Source: Schistosoma haematobium (taxonomy: Eukaryota; Platyhelminthes; Trematoda; Strigeidida; Schistosomatidae). From it: 64,000 bases of DNA. The DNA lies in assembly GCF_000699445.3 (NCBI RefSeq), contig NC_067202.1:4916458-4980457 (forward strand). The letters run 5' to 3'. This document shows, piece by piece, positions 55,202 to 64,000 of this stretch. The notes under the pieces were generated by a model. It saw nothing but the letters and a program-made list of their open reading frames with translations. It was not told where the DNA came from and ran no database searches. The position numbers were made by a program, and so were the translations under genes. Numbering within the stretch: position 1 is the stretch's first letter; each line of letters begins with the position of its first letter.

Positions 55202-55821
55202 TTTTCATTTAACAAAGTGAGAACATTTGACATATCAACACAAGAAATTGAGTATCATCTTGTTTAATCGAAGTTACTCATAAGTATTATTAACCTAAGT
55301 GAGATGATGAATGGAGAATTCTTGATAATGATCTAAATATGAAATTTATAATGACAGAAATTCCTTATATCACTTATATTTGGACATAAATGTTATCGAT
55401 GAATTTTTCGAGTACTGTAGATAATTATGAGGTTAGATTTAAAATTCTTGGTAGATACCGAATGAGTGAACGGACTTTTAAATCTTCATCAACTGAGTTG
55501 CCAACGAGATGTGACATATATCCCCGATCATTGTCTACATCAATACTGAATGTTGCATTGCTTTGGAGTAGATTCAAAGAAGTAATATCAGTTTTGTTAC
55601 CACTGGTGTGAAATGCGTTGCCAGGTATAGAATATATTTTTAAGTCCTAACGATAGTCATCGTCAATGGAGAACTAAAGGAATATGGCATAAAATAGGTC
55701 CCAATTGAGTGAATTCGTTTATTTTCTATATTCCCAACTTCAACACGATGCATATCTATGGTAGATTGTATGTCGGTTATACATGAGTGACTGAACATAT
55801 ATACATATTAAAACTTTACCC
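55202..55821. other. unassigned, small open frame
   Basis: A 73-codon plus-strand frame (55390-55611) has no known domain. No gene is called. Confidence 0.4.
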
Positions 55822-55990
55822 ACGATAAAATCCAGAAAGTACATTTCGTCCCATCTAAGACTCGTAATATGAATGTACTTTCATCTCAGTGCGCACAACA
55901 ACTATAGAATGCAGATACATCCAGCTGACGAGTTCTGAACGGGTCAAAACGTGAGTCATTAAATCTATCAATAGTTACAATTCAACTTTA
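55822..55990. mobile_element. Smα-like elements, inverted pair
   Basis: Minus hammerhead remnant at 55828-55890 (gtacatttcgtcccatctaa, actcgtaatatgaatg) and plus remnant at 55909-55965 (gcagatacatccagctgacg, gagttctgaacgggtcaa). Both lack core residues (plus: CAAA for GAAA). Confidence 0.65.
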
Positions 55991-56212
55991 ACAAATATCT
56001 TGTTACTAAAAGATACTATCGAACCAATAAGATAAAGATTTGCGCTTTTCATTGAAAAGATCGGTCAAACAGTTTCTACTATCAACAATGAGGCAAACCA
56101 AACCTTTGCATATATATTACTTAAAATTAAGTTTATATCATAAGCAACTATTCGCACGTATTAAACAAACATAAGTATCAATAACAGAATATAATCAGAG
56201 AATCAATTGTAG

Positions 56213-56540
56213 GGAGGGGTTTAAAGAGATCGTAGAGTATTTACAGTTAAAATCACAAACCGATCTTAGCTAGACTACCACTGAAAGCCAGAAAATAGTT
56301 GACGGCCGCAATTCACTTATACTTAATGATCAGAATATCGCAAATTGATGGAATTTATTCATGTAAATGAGTGAATGTTGCCTCAGTGGTCTGGAGGCCA
56401 TAGGTCCGACCCCCAGTCGTGGAATCATTTATGTGCACTGTCGCTGAGGAGCTTCATACTAGAATGAAAAAAACTGTCCAGTATTCCCTGGTTTTCGCTA
56501 GTGGTCTGGCTAAAATCAGTTTGTGATTTAAACTAATGTA
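56213..56540 (+). mobile_element. HH-SINE, divergent subfamily
   Basis: 5' end aggggtttaaagagatcg, inverted piece, body with gcctcagtggtctggagg, hammerhead remnant (cgctgaggagcttcatac), and 3' end caaaatcagtttgtgatt, which mirrors the start. Confidence 0.65.
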
Positions 56541-56727
56541 AACTAGACAAAGCTAAGTAAGCTTTATTAGAAAAATGAATAAAATAACCCGTACAACATT
56601 TCCAAAATAGGTAATGACTCTCTATATATACTAATGAACGATGAATCAATATACAGGAGGATAAATTGACTCCAATCTGGACATAAGGATAGTGGATAAC
56701 TTATTTATGCCATTACAGATTAATTTA

Positions 56728-57162
56728 ATAGTTGAATTCATGAGTCATTCGAAGCTAGGTCACCATGGGAAATCTGGAAGCACTAGACGGCCATTTCGTT
56801 CCAATATGGGACCCCTCAGCAGTGTACATCCAAGATCTCACCCCGCTAGATCCGAACCGGGTCTGTTGTGAGATAGTAACTCACTGATGACAATGGTGGA
56901 CGGTGGCTCAATTTCGTGGATTGATTCAAGTTAGTTATTAACACCGTTGGATATCAGCTGACTCACTGGTGTAGAGGTTAAGCGTTCTCACGGAAGACTG
57001 ATAGGTGCAGGGTTCAAATCTTGCGAGATTGGATCGTTGATGTTCACTGCTAAGGAGTTCCATAGTAGGTGCTTCTAGGTCTCCCATGGTGGTATAGATT
57101 CGACTAACTCATGAACTCAACTTTTAAAAAATACTATAATAACCACAAAACCCCTCTCACAT
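56728..57162 (+). mobile_element. HH-SINE, bipartite with long inverted 5' part
   Basis: The 5' part is a minus-strand 3' module reaching to the B-box complement (56728-56858). It joins at ccgggtctgttgtgag to the plus body. A box tgactcactggtgtagagg, B box gggttcaaatcttg. The hammerhead is partly deleted (ccatagtaggtgcttctagg). Confidence 0.8.
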
Positions 57163-57299
57163 TTCAGATTACATAATCTGAAGAGATATGATGTAACTTG
57201 AGTTTTATTAGTGTATCTATTCATCTGTAAGCTCTAATAAACTCTTAATGTTAGAAAAAATTAAACTTCTATGTAACAATAATAGTTACAGTTTCCAAC

Positions 57300-57545
57300 A
57301 CAGTTTAATCCTAGCTAGACAACTATTGGAAATCAGGGATTATCGGAAGTTAGATATGTGAAGCATTTAACTTCGACTTAGTGACCTAGTGATAAAGCGC
57401 CTAATGCAGAAACCTAAAGTTCTGGATTCTGTTTCCAATGGATTCATGAAGGCGCACTGCCATTATGAAGTCTCATACTTGGACAAAACAGTTGTTCAGT
57501 GTTTCTAGGCTTACAAAGATCAGTCTATGATTTTATAAAATAATA
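57300..57545. mobile_element. degenerate HH-SINE
   Basis: gctagacaactattggaaat, cgacttagtgacctagtg, gaagtctcatacttggac and aaaacagttgttcagtg. Old copy. Confidence 0.5.
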
Positions 57546-57679
57546 ACTTCATAATAATACAATATACTGTTGTTCATTATATTCTTTAAAACGAAGACAA
57601 TAAAAGTATGATCACCACAGAGTATGTCCCTGAATTGGTATTTGTTGTTAAATCTCATTTATACCCATAAATAAAGACA

Positions 57680-57862
57680 ATGTTAGACCATCAATGAAAA
57701 TCTGGAACCACTGAACTACCGTTTCGTCCTAGTATAGGACTCCTCAGCCAGGATAAAATGGCTTTCTAGTACTTCCAAGGTTTGAATGGTGATTTAATAT
57801 TATTCCATTCATGATCTCAATCAAAACTCAACAATCTTCACAAGCTTATACTGATAAAGAAT
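57680..57862. mobile_element. HH-SINE foldback copy
   Basis: Minus half (57683-57750: agaccatcaatgaaaatctg ... ggactcctcag) fused to plus half (ccaggataaaatggctttc ... gcttatactgat). The tRNA-like body is missing. Confidence 0.65.
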
Positions 57863-58134
57863 CTAATCAATTGTTGATAAAGTATTGCAACTCTATTGAT
57901 TTTGATTAGTTGTGGTTTTAGATTATGTAAAAGAAATTTGTTGAATCATTCAACTATATTTTTAACAAAAATTTATGTGTAAACTCTTGGCATTGCTACA
58001 TTCTCCTAGATAGTTGGTTTAACTATGAAATTTTCTTTGTTGTCAAGGCGACATTAGGTGATTGGAGCTAGGCAGTAGAAAAATCTTTTCAACTTGTTGA
58101 TCATGTTAGTTGAAGGTCGTTAGGAAAGAATGCA

Positions 58135-58902
58135 GCGAGACTTTAATTTATGGACGAGCCAATCAGAGGCGTCTTAGAAATTTCAAGGTTACGGCAACAA
58201 CTTCAGTGCTTAATGCTAACGTACGATCGGTTCACAAGGAATTTTGTACAAAACGGCTATAACAAATAAAACGGCGGGACTATAATTTGTGGACGAATCA
58301 ATCAGGCATAAGATAATAGATCTCGGATTTTAACGTGAAAGCCTTTCATCCATTTGGCTAAATAGATTTCTGGCATTATAGCTTATGTCAGTTCGTGATG
58401 AAAACCCCATATATAACTCCTAACTAAGGCAAATTACGACAATTATTGCGAACTGGATAATAAAAGCACCAATAACACTGGCTTCAGCCAGGTACTACAG
58501 TATACACGGATGACTGGAGAGCGCATTGATTCCTACATAAGCTTGGTTATGTGCATCGTGTCGTTATCCACAAGTAGCATTTTGTGCACTCATCAACCGG
58601 AGTGCACATAAACAATATTGAAGCTATGTGGTCGAGGTTGAAATAGTTTTTGAGACTTTATCATGGATCCAGAGGCCGACTATTCTGTAGCCGTATGGAT
58701 GATTTCCTCTACTGTATGCATTCCGATTTTAGAACATCTGAACCTCTTTCTAATCTTGACAAGTTTCTGAACCACGTATAATAAGTGTATCCTTGGTTTT
58801 GCATAACATATTTTTACTCCATACTGACTGTTTGTTGATTGGCTAATCTTTCTCTAGGTCGCTCAAGATTCGCTCAAAGGTTGTCCATAAATTAGTCTCG
58901 CC
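58135..58902 (+). mobile_element. Merlin-like DNA transposon with perfect 9-bp TSD
   Basis: Inverted ends gcgagactttaatttatgg and ggcgagactaatttatgg (read inward). The flanking aagaatgca occurs on both sides (58126-58134 and 58903-58911). A second inner terminus at about 58274 (gggactataatttgtgg) suggests a nested or recombined copy. Near 58590-58790 it codes VHINNIEAMWSRLK, a stop, FLRLYHGSRGRLFCSRMDDF, then RTSEPLSNLDKFLNHV and a stop, the C-terminal end of an ISXO2-like transposase. The stop, and the missing N-terminal catalytic half, make it non-autonomous. Confidence 0.9.
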
Positions 58903-59310
58903 AAGAATGCACACAATCTTCAGAAAACTAATTTTTCACGTAGGATTCGAACCCGAATCACTGAGTATCACAGTTTGAGATTTGGTCATTATTCGAGACC
59001 CGATTGACCCATTGTAGAACTGAGATATTTTTACAATCGATTAATCACTGAATAATAATCTATATCATACTTGTTTGGTCCTTCAGTGCTGATCAAATTG
59101 TCTTGTGGTTTCTAGTCTTAAAGACATAGTTGGTAAGAAATTTTGAATAAAACGTTCATTCTAGTTTGCCCATGTCAGTAAAGTGTACGTGTACACCTCA
59201 GTGAAACTAAAACTATAACTATAACAAAACAACATATAGAATTTAAAAGAGGCCAAACAGAAATATTCCCATCAGTAACAACTAACTAAATACATTTGGA
59301 ATAATTTCAA
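58903..59310. other. unassigned
   Basis: A tRNA-like scrap (aggattcgaacccgaatcac, 58942-58961) is present but does not fold as a tRNA. Nothing else was recognised. Confidence 0.45.
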
Positions 59311-59390
59311 TAGTTGAGATCATGAGTCAATTGAAGTTAGACCATCATGGAAAACCTGGAAGCACTGGATGGCCGTTTCGTCCTATTGTG
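59311..59390 (-). mobile_element. HH-SINE 3' module only
   Basis: gttgagatcatgagtcaatt to gccgtttcgtcctattgtg; cut in stem II. Confidence 0.75.
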
Positions 59391-59910
59391 TAATAATTAG
59401 AAACTTCAATTCTGAATGCCTAGAATCATGATAAAAAGCTACATAATTTAAATCATTCAGTTAAATGAATGTAAAATTACCAAATACCCTTATTCACTTT
59501 CGTTGAACATGTAAATGAAAGTTACATATTAAGGCCAGTAATCATTACAAACAAACAAACAAACAAAAAAGCAACAACATCATTCTTAAATAAATAAGTC
59601 ACATCGTCTTAAGCAAAAAAAAAAGAAAAAAAAGAAAAGAAAAACAATCCGAAAATTAGCCAGAAACAACAACGGGAACAATATAGTCAACGGTTTAAAA
59701 CTCTCCCCCTTTCTCCGTCTCCCTCTCTCTCTCTCTCTCTCTGTTGCTCACTCACATACAATGGTAAAACAGATTTCAAGTTTCTGTTCTCAATCATTCA
59801 ATAATAATAATAGTAATAAGATATGACCTTTCATTTAAGCCCATATTAATAGTATTACGTATATATGTGTATGTCCTTAGAAGGTTATTCAATCTGTTCC
59901 AGATAAATGA

Positions 59911-59957
<47 letters not shown>

Positions 59958-60890
59958 ACTATTATTACACAACTGTATACTTTTTCATTATAAAATAGAA
60001 TGTAATTAACTTATTCCACCCGGTATTCACATCTTTACATATTTGATAGTCAAGAGAAATAACTAATAAAAGAAAATACACACAAACACACACACACATA
60101 CACAACTCCTAGTCTTTTAACATTTAACTGGTTAACTAATCAATGGCGGCAACAAGAAATCTCTTAAAAGGTAGTAAGTTACACGGTTGGATAAGTTCAA
60201 TAATACTATTCATATTCATAATAATAATAATAATAATAACAGCATGAAATATAAAGCAACATGATATAAACTAACAAAGAAACTTCTATTAGATCTATTT
60301 CTATTCAAAAGAAAAAGAATGTTTATCAGTTAAATTTTCTTCTTTTAAGTCAAAGTTTACCTTCTTTCGTCATTGATACTATTAAATATGAATGAATAAT
60401 GATAGAATAGATTGGTTATCATGAAACAATCAAATGTACTATATATGTATATTACAACTTGATCGATAGGATTCGATATATACTAAGAAGTAACTGGTAC
60501 ATATGACATGGATTACTATCACCCAGTGATTAATCAATTGTAAATAGATTTCAGTCTGACAGGAGGTCAGTCGTAATATGTTAGCATTTCTGATTGTGAA
60601 ACTGGGTGATATGGAATCGAATCTGTCTGGGAGTATAATTTCCTTCAAGATTACAGGTATACCTTACTGACGGATACCAGATAGAACGAAAACTAGATTC
60701 AGAATTTCCTGTTGTCTGCCTCCAACAACCATCTTATCTCAACAAAGTGTACTCAAATATTGAGTTCACCTAGACTAGTGACCACATTGCGACTTAGTCA
60801 ATAAGATTCGATCTGCACTAACAAGAACCTGACATACATGAAATTAAATGTATTCTATTCAAGATTTAATATGGATACCAACACAGGAAT
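59391..60890. other. low complexity and unassigned DNA
   Basis: Holds (CT)n at 59719-59742, (TA)n at 59912-59953, a CA run near 60080-60100 and AAT runs near 60222-60240. No coding signal was recognised in 1.5 kb. Confidence 0.55.
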
Positions 60891-61075
60891 GTTGCAGGTA
60901 CATCCAATTGATTAGTAATAAATCCAATTAAATGTTATCCATAGCCTTTCTATTCTATAAAACTAATGACAAAAGGTTTATATTTAGGCAGTCTATAAAG
61001 TAGGCACATATGTCAACAAATGCTGACCAGATTTCAATCCTGAATATCAATAACAAGATAATTCAAACCCAAACT
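60891..61075 (+). mobile_element. Smα-like element, decayed
   Basis: atgttgcaggtacatccaat is the ribozyme start without a core; the 3' part is agtaggcacatatgtcaac and gaatatcaataacaagataa. Confidence 0.5.
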
Positions 61076-61179
61076 TATAATGATAAAAACGGTGTACATT
61101 TTGTGATAGAAATGCGATAGAAAAATAAATAGATGGGCTGTTAGTCTACTTATAAGTAGTTGAATGTATTTTGAGATGG

Positions 61180-61258
61180 TGGAGAAGATTTGTAGCTCAG
61201 GTGGATGAATGCTCCACGACCAAACCATCCAGCTCAGAGAACAAAACTCCATCAAAAG
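61180..61258. mobile_element. PLE 3'-end foldback scrap
   Basis: gatttgtagctcaggtgg (minus end) is fused to atgctccacgaccaaacc and cagctcagagaacaaaac (plus end), as at 5335. Confidence 0.6.
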
Positions 61259-61461
61259 TTGAATGTATTGTTCGAAAGTATTTCGTGACTTTAGTATGAT
61301 GTACTTTCTTGAATATTTTCTAGGAATGAGATTTCTTTCTCCTTTTCAGAGAAATCATTCAAAGTTTCTAACTTTGAAGAAGATTAGTGTAGATCAAGGT
61401 GATTTCAGTACAATTATAGGGTATATTTGAAAGCATTGACAATAAATTACAACAGTCGATA

Positions 61462-61530
61462 TCAATAGTTATGATCATGAGTCAATGAAAGCTAGATCAC
61501 TATGGAAAACCTGGAAGCACTGAAAGGTAC
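61462..61530 (-). mobile_element. HH-SINE 3' end only
   Basis: gatcatgagtcaatgaaagc to ggaagcactgaaagg. Confidence 0.65.
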
Positions 61531-62465
61531 CATTCAATCGAAATATCATGGGTCATAGTTTTAACATCATTCAATTGATTATGCGTCATGATGATTAGTT
61601 GATGGTACCGATCATAACGGACACAGTCATAATAAAATTAAACATCACTTGAAATATTCCTTTATTAATATAAATCCATGATAAACAGTACTTAGCAAGT
61701 GAAGTAAGTGAAATATTTTTTTTGAAGGGTTGATGGTTTATAGTTTAAGATCACTGAGTTAAAACGTAATGATCTATATGATCAAACCAATCCTCAAATA
61801 AGCTCAATCACCTACTAGTATCATTAGTGATGTCAGTCTCAAACCAAATCACATTCTCCACTATCAGTTATGACTTTTGATATAAAAACATTAAGAATAC
61901 TTTTCATGAATTTGGTCACCAATCTACACATTACTCTTATTCAAATGAAATGTTATAAAACATTATTCAGAGATGAATTCAACATTTAGAGGACTGAAGT
62001 TGACTAAGTAAATAGATCTACTTTACCATCTTTATATCAGATTGTTGTAATGGTCACTGAATTTCATAGTATTGATCGGACAACCATTAGAAATTAGGAA
62101 GCCCTGAACATTTGTTTCTTCTCAGTATGGAATCCCTAACAGAGAGAGAGTGAATATCTGATATCGTTCTAAGGATCAAGATCAAGATATTCAAAGGGTT
62201 TATTTTTTTAAACCACTAGATTAATGCACACTCTTTAGTTAGGTGATGAATATACACTTTCACTAACAAGTTCCATAATAGAACGGAACAACTGTCTATT
62301 GCTTGCCAGTTTCAATTAAGTTTTCTCTTTTACGAAGAAAAATTAAAATCAGTTCTTGATATCAATCATGAAATTAAACATCTTCCATAGTTTTCTGCGT
62401 GTTTTATTTCTTTCATTTCAATATCAAAATCATTCAGTTCAACATTTCTCAATAATAATGATAAT
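61531..62465. other. mostly unassigned
   Basis: Decayed SINE scraps near 62080-62320 (ggaagccctgaacatttg, gttccataatagaacgg). Nothing else was recognised. Confidence 0.45.
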
Positions 62466-62469
62466 AATA

Positions 62470-62546
62470 AGACTTATAGGTTCAGGGTTCGAATCTCATG
62501 ATATGGGATCATGAATGCTTACTATTGAGGAGTCCCACAATGAATG
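62470..62546 (+). mobile_element. HH-SINE B-box and hammerhead fragment
   Basis: gggttcgaatctcatg (intact B box) and attgaggagtcccacaat; it stops where a duplicated flank begins. Confidence 0.65.
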
Positions 62547-63010
62547 TACAACATAAGTAAAATGATTTCTTTTTTATTGAGATCATGAACCGATTGATAT
62601 TAGACAACCATTGGAAACCTGGAAGCATTGGATAATTAACAGCATTAATAATGAACATGTGCTCACTAGTGACTAGCTTCGTGAGGGAATTCTCGGAGTT
62701 ATGGTGAGAAGCCGTGACCAGTGGAGCTAATCCATGTTGGGTAGAAACAGGTGTCTACCTCAGTACAATGAAAGATGGTTGCGCGACTTCGTGGATTGGT
62801 TGATATTAAACAGTAACACCATTGGATCCCAGCTCAGTGATTCAGTGCGGTTGAGCGTTCACACGCGAGACTGAAGACCCTGGGTTCGGATCCTGCGAGC
62901 GAGATCGTAGATGTGCACTGCTAAGGAGTCCGACAATAGGACGAAACGGCCATTCAGTGCTTTCAGGTTCTCCATGGTGATCTAACTTCAATTGGCTCAT
63001 GAATTCAGCT
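62547..63010 (+). mobile_element. HH-SINE, sister copy of 36959-37408
   Basis: Shares with that copy both the internal variant (ggataattaacagcattaat) and about 25 bp of left flank (gaatgtacaac.taagtaaaa). B box gggttcggatcctg, hammerhead CTAAGGA (G5 lost), 3' end ggctcatgaattcagc. Confidence 0.8.
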
Positions 63011-63297
63011 ATAATAATAATATTTCATACGAATTAAAAATAAATCACCCATACTAAATATCACTTAATGAGGTCATATGTTCAATAGTGTATTATTCAT
63101 TCATTCATTTATTCAATGTTCAATAGTATACAGAAAAACCAAGACGAAAAACCGTAAAACAAAAAGCAAACCTCTAGTTATTTATTCATTTTAATTTAAA
63201 CTCCATTCAACTAAAACAAAACAGAAATGTTTGTGCATATTTGCGTTTGTTTGTTTGTTTGAATATTGGGCCTTCATTAAACTATAACTCATTACGC

Positions 63298-63330
<33 letters not shown>

Positions 63331-63569
63331 TACACACTTCAATAAGCAAACCATCTATGTTGTTAACTTCATTTGCTTTTTTCTTTTCTTTAACAGAATA
63401 AAAAACTAAAGTAAAACTAAAAGTAAAAAAGAAAGAAAAGGAAAAATTTAAGAGAAAAAAGAGAAAAAAGAAAAACGAATTTTATGATTCAGTGTAAAAT
63501 TTCACCTTTGATTATTTCTAGTTGGTTTGATCCGGATTTACTTTTTTTTACTGTAAGTGAAATGTGAAA
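63011..63569. other. low complexity
   Basis: (ATC)n at 63300-63331, and A/G-rich tract at about 63410-63480. No gene was recognised. Confidence 0.55.
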
Positions 63570-63930
63570 TTTTGATTGAGATCATGAACCGATTGATGTT
63601 AGACCGGCATTGAAAACTTGGAAGCACTGGACAGCCGTTTCGTCCTATTATGGGACTCCTTAGCAGTGCCTTCAGTCTCGCGCGCGAACGTTCAACCGTA
63701 CTGAACCACTGAGCCGGCATCCAATGGTGTTACTGTTTAACATCAACTAATCCACGAAGTCGCGCAACCATCTCCCATTGTACTGCGGTAGACATCTGTT
63801 TCTACCCATCATGGATTAGCTCCACTGGTTACCGCTTCTCATCAGAACTCCAAGAATATTCTCACGAAGCTAGTCACTAGTGAGCACATGGTAATTATCA
63901 GTATAAGGGTTCTGGAGATTGTCAAGTTTT
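63570..63930 (-). mobile_element. HH-SINE, nearly complete
   Basis: Minus orientation: 3' module, hammerhead (CTAAGGA, dead), A-box complement gaaccactgagccgg, body to gtcactagtgagcacatgg, and 5' end tcagtataagggttctgg. The B box is deleted. Confidence 0.8.
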
Positions 63931-64000
63931 GATTGAGATCATGAACCGATTGATGTTAGACCACCATTGAGAACCTGGAACAATCTCCACAATCCCTATA
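63931..64000 (-). mobile_element. HH-SINE inverted end, cut by window edge
   Basis: gattgagatcatgaaccg to gagaacctgg joined to caatctccacaatccctata: two inverted termini of the family fused, as in other foldbacks. Confidence 0.65.

Noticed and set aside
55909..55965. Functional Smα hammerhead
   Set aside because: CTGACGA is present, but CAAA replaces GAAA and stem III does not pair.
58942..58961. B-box-like sequence as a tRNA
   Set aside because: Isolated, with no matching stems.

Overview
The window looks like a piece of a Schistosoma (blood fluke) nuclear genome. The evidence is an AT-rich sequence with large introns, Smα-type retroposons carrying the schistosome hammerhead ribozyme, RTE-like and Penelope-like retroelements, and Merlin-type DNA transposons. 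I cannot fix the species from the sequence. Coordinates of retroposon fragments are usually good to about 10 bases; where target-site duplications (TSDs) are given, the edges are exact.

Only one real host protein gene is visible, a protocadherin-like gene on the minus strand. Its first coding exon (28420-26801) encodes a hydrophobic leader, low-complexity Ser/Asn/His tracts and the first cadherin (EC) repeats. It ends in phase 0 at a GTAAGT donor. The next coding exon (2242-1415) begins after a pyrimidine-rich acceptor, also in phase 0, and completes the EC repeat left open by the first. The intron between them is 24,558 bp and is packed with repeats. The gene runs off the left edge. From 28.4 kb to 64 kb no further host gene could be supported; this is the 5' flank or intergenic DNA, again mostly repeats.

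Repeat inventory: (1) about 40 pieces of a tRNA-related SINE, here called HH-SINE, with RNA polymerase III A- and B-box-like segments and, near its 3' end, a segment that folds as a type I hammerhead ribozyme; three copies keep the catalytic core. (2) Smα-like elements, a second tRNA-related family with the known schistosome hammerhead, mostly decayed. (3) RTE-like LINE pieces (5'UTR, endonuclease, reverse-transcriptase C-terminus) and a second LINE family. (4) Penelope-like element (PLE) pieces with GIY-YIG endonuclease remnants and 3' ends with a hammerhead-like motif. (5) Solo LTRs of two related families. (6) Merlin/ISXO2-like DNA transposons and related MITEs with 8-9 bp TSDs. (7) Two unclassified repeat families (B and E). 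(8) Long trinucleotide, dinucleotide and tetranucleotide arrays.

Other notable items are a broken histone H2A copy at 14.1 kb, two pairs of long near-identical inverted repeats (574 bp arms 5 kb apart; about 810 bp arms 27 kb apart), a mosaic LTR, and a retroposon that landed next to the cadherin splice donor.
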